From positions 1-64,000 of the forward strand of contig NZ_BJFN01000002.1 in NCBI RefSeq assembly GCF_014189855.1: a stretch of 64,000 nt of DNA, read 5' to 3'. The position numbers and the translations under genes were made by a program. Positions 27,802 to 37,891 of this stretch are shown in pieces. The notes below the pieces were generated by a model. That model ran no database searches and was not told the DNA's origin. It was given only the letters and a program-made list of their open reading frames with translations. The stretch comes from Buttiauxella sp. A111 (lineage in GTDB: Bacteria > Pseudomonadota > Gammaproteobacteria > Enterobacterales > Enterobacteriaceae). Position 1 is the first letter of the stretch, and every line of letters starts with the position of its first letter.

Positions 27802-30800
27802 TTAAACCAGATTCACATGCAACCCCTGCTGAATCAGCACATCACCCAGCGTGTTGCTGCTGAGCTGTGAGCTGTTGTGATAAACGTCGTATTCCACACC
27901 GTTGATTTCCCGCTGCCCGGCGACTTCCCATACATCGCCAGTGCCGTTAACCAAATTCACCTGGTCACCTTTCGCCCCTTTAATCAGCAGGTCGTCTTCC
28001 GGTTTATCGGTGATATTTAGCGCTTCGTTGAGGTTAAGGGTTATCGAGTTGGTGCCGGAAAGCCCCAAATCGAAGATTTCGATATGCTGGATTTTGCTGC
28101 CTTCCGCCACCAGGTCGAGGGTCATGTTGACGCCATCCAGCACCAGCGTATCGGTGCCTGCACCGCCATCAATCTGCACAAACCCAAGCGTTGAGAGATG
28201 AACGGTGTCATTACCGGTGCTGCCGTGTAGCGTGTCGCCGCTAACGGTGGTGCCGTCGGCGAGATCAATGGTCAAACCGCCGATGGTGTAAGCCGCCGCA
28301 TCGCCGCTTGTGTCAGCGGGATGTTCCGTGGTTTCCGTCGTGTTATTGCTGGTTGTAGAAGTGGAATGAGTGGTACTGGTTTCATCACCGGTGGTGTTGG
28401 TTTCCGACATTGAAGCCATCATCATCATTGGTGCCGCAGGTGGTGTGGTGGAGATAATGTCACCACCCAGCCCAACGTTGAGATAACCGGTGTTCCCAGC
28501 CAGATCCGAGGCATAAAGATTCACGGCGCTGCTGAGCGACAACAACTGGAGCAGGTTCAACGTCAGCCCAAGAGTGGCCGTCCAGTTCCCATTGCTATCC
28601 GTGATGGCGGTAGTATTCACGGTGTTATTTAGCAGGCTGATATGCACCGTCGCCCCCGCACCAAGATTGCTTGAGCCACCGCTCAGCGTCAGCCCTTTAC
28701 TCAGTAACGTGATGAGATTAAGGCTCGCCAGCGCATTAAAACTCAGCCCCGGCGTCGACAGTTTCACAATGGTGTTCGCGCCGTCAGTATTGGTGTTCCC
28801 AACCTTGTCGGTTACCGTCACACCAATGTGCAGAGCGCCATTCTGCAAGCCTTTAAGCACGGTATTAGGTACTGGCAGCGACCAGGTTCCATTCGCCGCG
28901 ACCGTGGCGTCGTATTGAGTTCCACCGATGGTCACCACCACTTTCGCGCCATCCGTAATCCCGGCGGTTATCTTTCCGGTTAACGTCTGGCCTGAACCTG
29001 CTTCGCTGACATTCAGATAACCATCGCCGCCAAACACCGAATCAATAATCACTTTTGGCAGATTGGCGACCGCCACCGTAACAGCAGGCAGGTTAACCGA
29101 CGAGGTATTACCGTCGACGGTGGTTATCGTGACGCGCGGGATTAAATTGCCGTCGCTCAACCCGAGCAAATCGCTCGGCGAGAGGTTAATTTTAAAGCTG
29201 CCGTCACTGGCCACGGTGCCATCGAAGGTTTTCCCTCCCAGCGCCACTGTGACAACAGAGCCTGATGGCGCATGGCCTACGGAACCGGTAATGGTTTGCG
29301 CCAGGGTGGCATCAACGGCACTTAATAAACCATCGCCAAACAGCGTGACGGAGTTAAGCACTGGCGCGATAAGATCGAGTTTCAAGCCCACGGTTGCAGA
29401 AGCCGCCGGGTTACCGACCAGGTCTGTAGCGCTTGCCGATACCGAGACATTTCCGGTGCCAAGCCCCTGCAAAATGCCAATAACATCCGGTGTCAGTGCC
29501 GCACTCCATTTCCCGTTGGCGTCGACGGTCGCAGTTAATTGCTGTGCGCCGTTAATGCTCAGAGAGATCGTTCGTCCATTCAGCCCTGTTGCGGTGCCGC
29601 TGATGACGCCATTAACCAGTTCAGCAATGCTCAGCACCCCATCACCAAATAGCGGGTTAAGCGTAATGGTCGGCAGGTTGTGGGAAAGCACGGTGAGATT
29701 AACGTTGCTTTCGACGAGGTTGCCGAATTTGTCGGTCACGCTGACTTTTAACGCTGCTGTACCGTCCGGCAGTGCTGCCAGCAAAGCAGGCGGAAGAGAA
29801 GCAATCCAGTGCCCGGTGGCGTCAACCGTGGTGGAAATGACGTTACCACCGATTTTCAGCAACACTTCTGTCCCTGCCGCAACGCCCTGAACGACGCCCG
29901 TGACGGTTTGAGCGACCTGGGTATCCGCTTTGTTAATAATGTTGTCCAGCGAGGCGATAACGTTACTCACCACTGGCAAGTTCGTCAGCGCGAGGTCAAT
30001 ATCCACCAGTGTGTTTGTCGTATTCCCATTGATATCTTTAATGGAAACATCGAGTCCGGCGGTATCTTGCGTGAGACCAATCCAGGTACTCGGTGGGACA
30101 GACACACTCCATGAACCATCCGCAGAAACAGGCACTGTAACCGTAAAGCCAAGCAGTGTGACCGTCACTGTGGCATCGCGGTAATCCCCTGTTGCCTTGC
30201 CGGTAATGACTTGTGTCACCAGTGATTCAGCAACATTGAGTATCCCGTCAGTGGCAAACAAATCTGGCATTAACACGCCAAGGTCTTTGTTAATCGCGAC
30301 GTTTAGCACCACATTAGCGGTCGTCACGTTGCCATTTTGATCCGATACGCTGAGGCCAATAACCTGCGCGCCATCAGTTAATTTTCCGAGATCGACTTCC
30401 GGAAGCTGAACTTTCCAGTGACCTGTTTCATCGACCAACGCAGTTAAAGAAATCGGCCCAAGAGTAATATGAACCGTGTCGCCAGGGTCACCCCGCCCAC
30501 CTAACGGCAGGCCCCCAATAATCTCGACGGCGGTCAACAAATTACCCACGCCCAGCGCATCCACTTCGAGCAATGGCGCAATGGTTGCCACGGTTATCGG
30601 GTGCGTAACCGTCGTTGAATTACCCGCCGCATCGATTAGCTTCAGGGTGATGTTTTGTTGATCCTGTGGCAAATTCGCCACATCCGCCTGCGGAATGGAC
30701 ACCGACCAGGTCCCATCCGCCAGCACCGTGGCGAAGTAGGTTTTGCCGTTCAGTTGGATGGTGATATCACGGCCAGTATCGGCGAGGCTCGCCGTGCCGC

Positions 30801-33800
30801 TTAATAGCTGGCTGCTTTTGGATTCCGTGACATCAACAATATCGTTGTCTGCAAAGGGAGCGACGGTAATCGTCGGCGCACTTCTGTCAACGTTGACGGT
30901 GATTGAATCTTGCGCCCCTTGTCCGGTGGCGGTAATGGCGTTTTCCCCTTCAGCCAACAAGGCTTTATTTTCTGGACTCAGCGTCAGGCTCCAGATGCCG
31001 CCAGCCACCGTCGCCACTCCCAGTTCAGTGCCGCCCAGTTTTACCGTGACCGTAGTGGTGCTTCCGCTAGCTTTCCCGCTAATCGTCACCGTTCCTGCTA
31101 ATTCATTAATATTCAGGTAGCCATCACCGCCAATGGTATTAATGGTGACGCTTTCCAGTGGGGCCGTATGGTTAATGGTCACCGGGACGCCTGGCGTGGA
31201 CGCGTGATTACCTGCACTGTCCGTCGCAGTAACCGCCAGCGTTTGGCCACCTTCAGCAAGCGTTGCAAGTTGCCCCGACGTCAGCATTAACGACCATGAG
31301 CCGTTGGCCTGAATTGTCGTTGTGAAGTTCTTCCCGGCGAGCGAGATGCTAATCTGCTGCCCGGCCATGAGGTTAGTTGAAGAACCCGTCAGCGTGACGC
31401 CGTGCTGGCTTTCTTCGTAACTGAGATCGTTATTACCTGCAAAGGCATCAACCGTCAGCGTTGGCGCAAGCGTCAAAATCGTCAGCGGTGCGCTGGTCGA
31501 ACCGGTGTTGTGCGCGGCATCGCTAATGGTGACCACCACATTTTGCACGCCCTGCGCGACGCCAACCCAGTCGCTCGCCCCCGTGAGATCTAACTTCCAG
31601 GTATTCCCCGTCACGGTGGCAGTGAAATCTTTGCCGCCGATAATCACGTGCACCACCGGAGTGCCTGTTGTTGCCGTAGTTAGCGTTCCGCTCAGGATTT
31701 GCGCCCCGCCTGCTTCTGCGGTGCCGACGATGTTGTCAGTAAATAACGGAGTAGTAAGCGTAACGGTCGGCGCGGTAAATGCCGTGGTAAAACCATCGTT
31801 TATCGTCGCGCTGTTGCCATAAGCATCCATTGCGGTCACAGAAATACCATGCGACGTTCCGGTTAATCCCTGCAACGCGCCAGCAGGTAAATCCAGCGTC
31901 CAGACACCGCCGGTCGTCACATCGGCATTATAAATAACGCCATTCAGATCGATGGTGACTTTGACCGCCTGTCCGGCCCCCGTCAGACCCGTGGTGCCAG
32001 AAAGGGTAAGCGGCCCTGCCGCCTCGCTGATATTGAGGATCTCATCGCCAAACAGCGTGTCGATGGTCGGCTCAGGTTTCTTCACGTGCACCACTGCACT
32101 CGCACTTTCGGTATCGGTGTTGCCAACCGAATCCGTGACGGTCACGCTGATCGGATAATTTTCTCCGTTAACCAAATCCGTGAGCTTCGAGCCAGGAATC
32201 GTAGCGCTCCAGTCACCATTGGCCTGAACCACGGCATCGACGGTTAAGCCGCCGAGCGTAACTTTAACAATTTGCCCAACACCCGAGATCCCTGTGCTGC
32301 CGGTAATCACCTGCCCGCCTGCGGCGTGGGCTTCATCGTAGTTCAGCACCCCATCGGCAAATGGCGTATTGATCGTCAGCACCGGCACGTTATGGGTCTG
32401 AGCGGTGAAACTGCCGTTCGCCACACCGACGTTTCCGGCGATATCCGTCACGGTGACTTTTACCGGCACATTACCATCGGGATAAGCTTTCAATTCAGCG
32501 GAGGTTAACGTTAATTCCCAGCTACCATCGGCTTTCACCGTAGCCGCGCGAGCCGCTCCATTATCGACGCTGACCATGACGGTCTGCCCGGCCTTGCTGG
32601 CAAACCCGGTTTTACCGGCAATCGTTTCGTCCGTGCTCGCTTCAATGGCGTTCAGTACGCCGTCGCCGAAGGGTTTATCAAGCCCTGGATTCGGTAACAC
32701 ATGAGTGCGAACTTCGAAGCCGACATCACCGCTGTAAGCAGTATTTGACGCCCGATCTGTGAGGATTACTTCGATGGTGCTGGTGCCATCAGCCAGTGCC
32801 AGCAGCACATTCGGCGGGAGATGGACGGTCCAGTTTCCGTTGCTATCCACATCCCCTTTGATTGTGGTCTTACCGTTTATCAGCACAGAGACGAATTGCC
32901 CGCCGCCCGTTATCCCTGAGTTTCCGGTCAGAGCCTGGCCTGCCTGCGCTTCGGCAAGATTTAAATAACCATCAAGAAACAGTGGCGGAGTCAGCACCGC
33001 GTGCGGCAACTGATGAATCAATACCTCCATCGATCCACTTGCAGTACCGACGTTGCCGTAAGCATCTGAAGCCGTGACGGTCACGTTGCACTGCCCGTCA
33101 GGCAGGTCCTTCATGTCATTTGGCGGCACCGTGGCGCTCCAGTGCCCGGTGCCATCCACCGTGCCGGATACGGTAACTTGCTTAGGCGGGGAACCAATCA
33201 ACACCGTGACTTCCGTCCCCGACGGCAGGTTGAGTGCGGTTCCCGTTATCTTCCCGCCATCAAGAGCCTCGAATTTGTTAACCGCGCCATCGCCAAAGAG
33301 AGTGTCGAGCGTCAGAGTCGGCAGCCCGGTGGTTTTGACATCAATCGAAACGGAGCCGTCAGACTTGTTTCCCGCCACATCCGTGGCCGTTAACTCAAGC
33401 GTGTTCGCCCCTTGCTTCAGGGTTTTTAAGTCGCCAGATGACAGCGTCAACGACCAGTGACCGCTGCCATCGGCGAGCGTCTGAAGCGTTTTGCCATTAA
33501 TCACCAGCGACACCTTCGCCCCTGCTTCGGTCTGGCCACTCAATATCTGGTCAGCTTGTGATTCACTAAAATTGAGTTTGCCGTCCTGCAAGAAGCCGTT
33601 ATCGATAGTTAGCAATGGCGGCGTGGTGTCCAGCGTTAATAAATGGTCGGCAGTACCCGTATTTCCCGCCGCATCATTAACCGAAGCCTTGATAGTGACA
33701 TCGCCATCCTGCACGCCGTTGAGCACATTCGCATCGGCCTGGACACTCCAGGTTCCGTCGCTATTGACGTTACCAGTGAAAGTTTTACCGTTAATGGTCA

Positions 33801-35955
33801 CCGTGACCTGATGTGCAAAATTCACATCAAGTGGCGTGACCTTACCGGTGATGGTCAGTGCCGCACCGGCTTCAGTTGCGTTAACGATATTGTCAGGCGT
33901 GACCGCATCAATAGTGACAACCGGCGCGGTGGTATCGACCACAAACGTGTGAGACACGTTAGCTGTTTGACCGCCAAGCGTTGCCTGAGCCTGCACATCA
34001 AACGGGCCATCTTTCAGGCCTGCTAAATCTTCCGCAGGGATTTGCGCACTCCATCTCCCCGCTCCATCTGCAACTACCGCGTAAGTTTTATTATTGAATG
34101 TGATGGTAATGGCTGCGCCCAAAAGCGTGGTGACGCCGCTGATGGTAATCGGCTGCTGGATTTCAGTGGCGTTCAGAACATCGTCGGTGGAGATAATTTC
34201 AATCGCAATAGCGGGTTGCGTGGTATTTACCGTGAAACTTTCGCTTACGGAGGTATTAACATAGCCGGGAACGGTGACGGAAATGGTATATGAGCCATCC
34301 GTTAAGGCTAATTGCGTAGGTGTAAGCTCTAAACGCCAGATGCCACCCGTTTCCACCAGAGCGTTATAGGTTGTTCCCGCAAAATTGATAACCACGGTCG
34401 TCCCAACCGGAATGTTTTCAGTTGTGCCGCTGAGTATCTGGTTGATTTGCATTTCTGCGCCATCCAGCACGTTGTCGCCAGCAAAATTATTGAGGGTGAT
34501 AACGGCGGTTGTAAGCGAGAAATCTTTACTGGCTGCGGCGGTATTTCCTGCGGTATCGGTAATCACCGCGTTGACGGTGTTGTTCCCTTCTTTGCCGGCT
34601 AAATCTGCCGCCGGAATATTGACCTGCCAATTCCCATTCTGGTCAACAGTGGTGTCATACGTTTTACCGTTGAAGGTCACCGTGACCTTATCGCCCGCTT
34701 CTTTCGCATCTGATGTGCCGCGAACAATCTGATCCTGACCGCTATTCATCATCAATCCATCAATGACGCCGTTATTGCCAATGTCAGTGATCGCCAGCAC
34801 AGGAGCGACGGAGTCCACCGTAACATCGACACTTTGTTCGGCTACATTTCCATTGGCATCCACTACGGTGACGGTCATCTGGGCAACACCATCCGGCACC
34901 GCCTGCAGCGCACTTGCGGGTATTGTGACCTGCCAATTCCCGTTTGCATCCACCGTCGCGGTGTAAGACTGGCCATTAAACTCCAGCACAACGCCCTGGC
35001 CCGGCCCAGTGATCCCGGTTTTACCGGTAATAATTTGGTCCTGCCCTTGCTCGGCCAGGTTCAAAAAACCGTCGCCAAATGGGGTATCAATGGTCGGGGC
35101 GGGAACGGTGAGATCCACTGTGAAATCTTGACTCTGCGTCAGGGTGACACCGTTTACATCAACCAACGTGACGGTCATGGTATGCGTACCCGCAGCAAGC
35201 TGCTGCAAGGTACTGGTTGGAATACTAATATTCCATGAGCCGTCGCTGTTAACAGTACCGGTCCAGGTCTGGCCATCTATCGTGATACTGATTGTGCGAC
35301 CGGCGTTAAATGCCTGCGTGTTGCCGCTAACAATCTGGCTCTCAAGAGTTTCTACCGCACTGACAACGTTGTCGCCCGCAAATGGATTAATCGTTAACGT
35401 GGAAACCTGCGGTTGCGCGGCGGGATCATTTCCGCCATTGCTGTTACCGTTATTATTATTACCACCTCCGCCACCTCCACCGCCGCCTCCACCACCACCT
35501 GCGGCAAGGGCGATGCCGCCCGCAGCTAACAGCCCAGCGCCAATCCACAGCAAGGCATTATTGCCCTCTTCACTTGCTGCGGCGACGACAGCGCTGTCGG
35601 CATAAGTTGGCACAACAGTTTGAGCCGTTGCTGGGCCAGCCTCATTGGCAAATGGGAATAATGCGTGATGGCTTCCGGTTTGATCATCAAAATACAATTC
35701 ACTGTGATGCCCGTTGGCATCCAGAGTAAAAAAGTGCTGGTAACGAACGGTACTGCCATCTTTCATATGGACAATCAGGTCATCGCCCTGACGCTCATAA
35801 TAATTGACGCTTTCAGGAGAGGCTTGCACCCGCACAATACTGGGCTTAGTGAGGTTCACGACACGGTCGCTACCACCAGAGAATTGACTGATCAGCTCAC
35901 CATTATCGAATCCAGTAATACGGATGGAGCCGGGAAGATTATTTTGCGTCGCCAT
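27802..35955 (-). CDS. bapA: Giant BapA-like repeat adhesin, type I secretion substrate
   Basis: This 2717-residue surface protein is predicted to promote biofilm formation. The N-terminus (1-130) resembles the BapA prefix domain. It is followed by a hydrophobic segment (134-152), 13 consecutive Gly (153-165) and an Asn/Gly linker. I count about 23 tandem Ig-like repeats of 90-105 residues (about 185-2480), each opening with a DG.LN..E-type motif and containing a V.ADG.W.V..P segment. A Thr/Ser-rich linker (about 2490-2530) leads to a C-terminal secretion region with one RTX-like GGAGTDTL (2597-2604). There is no Sec signal, as expected for a type I substrate. Salmonella bapA occupies the same smpB-ssrA gap and is under CsgD control; that control is inferred here, not seen. 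Confidence 0.9.
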   Translation of the reverse strand: MATQNNLPGSIRITGFDNGELISQFSGGSDRVVNLTKPSIVRVQASPESVNYYERQGDDLIVHMKDGSTVRYQHFFTLDANGHHSELYFDDQTGSHHALFPFANEAGPATAQTVVPTYADSAVVAAASEEGNNALLWIGAGLLAAGGIALAAGGGGGGGGGGGGGNNNNGNSNGGNDPAAQPQVSTLTINPFAGDNVVSAVETLESQIVSGNTQAFNAGRTISITIDGQTWTGTVNSDGSWNISIPTSTLQQLAAGTHTMTVTLVDVNGVTLTQSQDFTVDLTVPAPTIDTPFGDGFLNLAEQGQDQIITGKTGITGPGQGVVLEFNGQSYTATVDANGNWQVTIPASALQAVPDGVAQMTVTVVDANGNVAEQSVDVTVDSVAPVLAITDIGNNGVIDGLMMNSGQDQIVRGTSDAKEAGDKVTVTFNGKTYDTTVDQNGNWQVNIPAADLAGKEGNNTVNAVITDTAGNTAAASKDFSLTTAVITLNNFAGDNVLDGAEMQINQILSGTTENIPVGTTVVINFAGTTYNALVETGGIWRLELTPTQLALTDGSYTISVTVPGYVNTSVSESFTVNTTQPAIAIEIISTDDVLNATEIQQPITISGVTTLLGAAITITFNNKTYAVVADGAGRWSAQIPAEDLAGLKDGPFDVQAQATLGGQTANVSHTFVVDTTAPVVTIDAVTPDNIVNATEAGAALTITGKVTPLDVNFAHQVTVTINGKTFTGNVNSDGTWSVQADANVLNGVQDGDVTIKASVNDAAGNTGTADHLLTLDTTPPLLTIDNGFLQDGKLNFSESQADQILSGQTEAGAKVSLVINGKTLQTLADGSGHWSLTLSSGDLKTLKQGANTLELTATDVAGNKSDGSVSIDVKTTGLPTLTLDTLFGDGAVNKFEALDGGKITGTALNLPSGTEVTVLIGSPPKQVTVSGTVDGTGHWSATVPPNDMKDLPDGQCNVTVTASDAYGNVGTASGSMEVLIHQLPHAVLTPPLFLDGYLNLAEAQAGQALTGNSGITGGGQFVSVLINGKTTIKGDVDSNGNWTVHLPPNVLLALADGTSTIEVILTDRASNTAYSGDVGFEVRTHVLPNPGLDKPFGDGVLNAIEASTDETIAGKTGFASKAGQTVMVSVDNGAARAATVKADGSWELTLTSAELKAYPDGNVPVKVTVTDIAGNVGVANGSFTAQTHNVPVLTINTPFADGVLNYDEAHAAGGQVITGSTGISGVGQIVKVTLGGLTVDAVVQANGDWSATIPGSKLTDLVNGENYPISVTVTDSVGNTDTESASAVVHVKKPEPTIDTLFGDEILNISEAAGPLTLSGTTGLTGAGQAVKVTIDLNGVIYNADVTTGGVWTLDLPAGALQGLTGTSHGISVTAMDAYGNSATINDGFTTAFTAPTVTLTTPLFTDNIVGTAEAGGAQILSGTLTTATTGTPVVHVIIGGKDFTATVTGNTWKLDLTGASDWVGVAQGVQNVVVTISDAAHNTGSTSAPLTILTLAPTLTVDAFAGNNDLSYEESQHGVTLTGSSTNLMAGQQISISLAGKNFTTTIQANGSWSLMLTSGQLATLAEGGQTLAVTATDSAGNHASTPGVPVTINHTAPLESVTINTIGGDGYLNINELAGTVTISGKASGSTTTVTVKLGGTELGVATVAGGIWSLTLSPENKALLAEGENAITATGQGAQDSITVNVDRSAPTITVAPFADNDIVDVTESKSSQLLSGTASLADTGRDITIQLNGKTYFATVLADGTWSVSIPQADVANLPQDQQNITLKLIDAAGNSTTVTHPITVATIAPLLEVDALGVGNLLTAVEIIGGLPLGGRGDPGDTVHITLGPISLTALVDETGHWKVQLPEVDLGKLTDGAQVIGLSVSDQNGNVTTANVVLNVAINKDLGVLMPDLFATDGILNVAESLVTQVITGKATGDYRDATVTVTLLGFTVTVPVSADGSWSVSVPPSTWIGLTQDTAGLDVSIKDINGNTTNTLVDIDLALTNLPVVSNVIASLDNIINKADTQVAQTVTGVVQGVAAGTEVLLKIGGNVISTTVDATGHWIASLPPALLAALPDGTAALKVSVTDKFGNLVESNVNLTVLSHNLPTITLNPLFGDGVLSIAELVNGVISGTATGLNGRTISLSINGAQQLTATVDANGKWSAALTPDVIGILQGLGTGNVSVSASATDLVGNPAASATVGLKLDLIAPVLNSVTLFGDGLLSAVDATLAQTITGSVGHAPSGSVVTVALGGKTFDGTVASDGSFKINLSPSDLLGLSDGNLIPRVTITTVDGNTSSVNLPAVTVAVANLPKVIIDSVFGGDGYLNVSEAGSGQTLTGKITAGITDGAKVVVTIGGTQYDATVAANGTWSLPVPNTVLKGLQNGALHIGVTVTDKVGNTNTDGANTIVKLSTPGLSFNALASLNLITLLSKGLTLSGGSSNLGAGATVHISLLNNTVNTTAITDSNGNWTATLGLTLNLLQLLSLSSAVNLYASDLAGNTGYLNVGLGGDIISTTPPAAPMMMMASMSETNTTGDETSTTHSTSTTSNNTTETTEHPADTSGDAAAYTIGGLTIDLADGTTVSGDTLHGSTGNDTVHLSTLGFVQIDGGAGTDTLVLDGVNMTLDLVAEGSKIQHIEIFDLGLSGTNSITLNLNEALNITDKPEDDLLIKGAKGDQVNLVNGTGDVWEVAGQREINGVEYDVYHNSSQLSSNTLGDVLIQQGLHVNLV

Positions 35956-36579
35956 TGCTCTTTTCCTCGCACAGAATCGCGGTTTTAGTTCGTTATGCGT
36001 TTAATAAAAGTGTGAAGTATCTCAATTCATTCCGGGTAATAAATCACCCAGAAAAACTGCTGTGTATAAAAACGTGAACCAGAACAACAAAACAAAGTAA
36101 TGCATTGTTTTTATTTGAATTTCATAAAATAAATGCATTAGAGAAAACTTTCTTAATAAAAAATATATAAACAACATTTTGCCTTTCAGCAATGTAGAAC
36201 AAAAAATAAGAATAATTTGACAAGGTAGGCGTTGGTTTTACACGAGGCAGGCATAATATATGGCGTAGGCGAACATTTAGTATTGCGCAACTTACATCGT
36301 CAAAATATAAAAGATAACAAGAAAAATTATAATTTGATGGATCGTTTCAATCTCCCTAAATTAAATTTTTCATTTATAGGCACGCACGCGGAAACCTTTA
36401 TTTAACCAGGGTTATTAAAGGCATCAAAAATACCCCTTAATTAAATGCGGGTTATGTACGTGGCAACAGACTGTTTTATGTACAGTCATTCAGCTGCTCA
36501 CTCCTTCGTGCCGCCCGGCTTTGAGCACTCATACAAAAGCATAAGAGATATGGACTGGCGCGTCAGCATCAGGTTCTGT
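35956..36579. other. AT-rich intergenic region between bapA and ssrA
   Basis: About 620 bases upstream of both the minus-strand adhesin gene and the plus-strand tmRNA gene. It is strongly AT-rich (notably 36,060-36,240 and 36,300-36,420), as expected of an H-NS-silenced promoter region. The adhesin start has a good ribosome binding site (GAGGAAAAGAG), but no -35/-10 pair can be assigned with confidence. No gene is supported. Confidence 0.6.
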
Positions 36580-36585
36580 TATACT
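36580..36585 (+). promoter_or_regulatory. ssrA promoter -10 element
   Basis: TATACT lies 15 bases before the mature 5' end of tmRNA. A matching -35 is not clear. Confidence 0.55.
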
Positions 36586-36600
36586 TCATTCAACACTTGT

Positions 36601-36964
36601 GGGGCTGATTCTGGATTCGACGGGATTCGCGAAACCCAAGGTGCATGCCGAGGGGCGGTTTGCCTCGTAAAAAGCCGCAAAAAAATAGTCGCAAACGACG
36701 AAAACTACGCACTAGCAGCTTAATACCCTGCTTAGAGCCTTCTCTCCCTAGCTTCCGCTCTTAAGACGGGGATCAAGAGAAGTCAAACCCAAAAGAGATC
36801 GTGTGTAAACCTTGCCTGGGGTTGAAGCACTAAAACTAATCAGGATAGTTTGTTAGTGGCGTGTCTATCCGCAGCTAACCGGCGAATGTAAAGATACGAC
36901 TAAGCATGTAGTACCGACGGCGTAGTAATTTCGGACGGGGGTTCAACTCCCCCCAGCTCCACCA
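36601..36964 (+). ncRNA. ssrA: tmRNA (SsrA)
   Basis: tmRNA rescues stalled ribosomes by trans-translation with SmpB. The 5' end GGGGCTGATTCTGGATTCGACG and the 3' end CAGCTCCACCA are diagnostic, and the length of 364 is one more than E. coli. The tag reading frame at 36691-36723 encodes ANDENYALAA followed by TAA. The T-arm at the 3' end has a GGGGG/CCCCC stem where E. coli has GCGGG/CCCGC, a compensated change. The 3' end is a classic integration site for P4/CP4-57-type integrases, and an integrase remnant lies directly downstream. Confidence 0.98.
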
Positions 36965-37006
36965 AAATTCTCCGTCAGTGGTTACCAGAGCCACATGATG
37001 AAGTCG

Positions 37007-37041
37007 AAAGCCCGCATAACGAAAGTTATGCGGGCTTTTTT
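37007..37041 (+). terminator. ssrA terminator
   Basis: A perfect 14-bp stem (37007-37020 with 37025-37038) with a GAAA loop is followed by T's, 42 bases after the tmRNA CCA end. Confidence 0.92.
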
Positions 37042-37096
37042 GTGTCTGTGATTTGTCTGTAACTATCTGAGAAGATCCGGCTGAATCCAGTGAGAA

Positions 37097-37891
37097 TTGG
37101 ATTATGCGAAAGATATTTCGCGCTCGCTGGATAAAGACGTGTTCCCGGTCATCAGTGAAATCCCCGTTCAGGAAATCAAAGCGAGAACGCTAGTTGAAGC
37201 ACTTGAACCCACCAAAGCACGTGGAGCACTTGAAACAATTCGCCGCCTGGTACAACGCATAAACGAAATCATGATTTATGCAGTTAACACCGGTTTGATT
37301 GATGCAAACCCTGCGGCCAGAAGAACTGCCAAAGCTAATGCGCTCGCTTGTAATGTCTAATCTTTCAGTTTCGACTCGCTGCCTAATCGAATGGCAGCTC
37401 CTGACACTTGTGCGCCCTTCTGAGGCTTCAGGCACTCGATGGGAGGAAATCGACTTCAATGCAAAACTTTGGACAATTCCAGCTGAACGGATGAAGGGCA
37501 AACGCGAACACGTTGTTCCTTTATCTCCTCAGGCGCTAGAGATTCTGAAGGTAATGAAGCCTATCAGCGTCCACCGAGAGCATGTTTTTCCAAGCAGAAA
37601 TGATCCAAAGCAAGCGATGAATAGCCAGACGGCTAATGCTGCTTTAAAACGTATTGGGTATGGTGGTAAGTTAGTTGCACACGGTTTACGCTCTATAGCC
37701 AGTACAGCTATGAATGAGACGGGTCTAAATGCTGATATAATTGAATCAGCCTTAACTCATATGGATAAAAATGAAGTTAGACGAACATATAACCACGCTT
37801 CATATCTTGAACCCAGAAAAAATTCATGAATTGGTGGGGTATAGAGGTTTACTCACAATTTTTAACCAACATAAAAAGGAAGATACAATGA
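37097..37891 (+). pseudogene. P4/CP4-57-type tyrosine integrase, truncated and frameshifted
   Basis: The fragments together resemble the middle and C-terminal two thirds of a phage P4-type integrase. The first frame (from 37097: YAKDISRSLDKDVFPVI, RGALETIRRL, NEIMIYAVNTGLIDANPA) lacks the usual N-terminal about 100 residues. At about 37305 the reading shifts to a second frame (TLRPEELPKLMRSL) that carries the recombinase core: LVRPSEASGTRW, HGLRS, and YNHASYLEPR with the catalytic Tyr. Near 37826 a further shift is suggested by MNWW, the usual tail of this family, back in the first frame. The stretch ATGCAAACC at the first junction fits both frames, consistent with a deletion between short repeats. 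It cannot encode an active enzyme as read. Its last bases overlap the start of the DUF262 gene. Confidence 0.85.

Noticed and set aside
35460-35504. On/off phase variation through the glycine tract
   Set aside because: The tract is built of whole glycine triplets of mixed codons, so slippage would change length in frame and not switch expression.
27802-35955. Several long plus-strand open frames opposite the giant adhesin, e.g. around 29063-29890
   Set aside because: They are antisense shadows of a repetitive, codon-biased gene. They recur at each repeat, lack ribosome binding sites and resemble no protein family.
27802-35955. Regular spacing of similar sequences, considered as a CRISPR or DNA satellite
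   Set aside because: The period is about 270-310 bases, the repeats are divergent and all lie in one protein-coding frame. No CRISPR array or cas gene is present in the window.
37771-37887. Longer N-terminus for the DUF262 protein
   Set aside because: These codons belong to the C-terminal part of the dead integrase in another frame, and the ATG at 37888 has a much better ribosome binding site.
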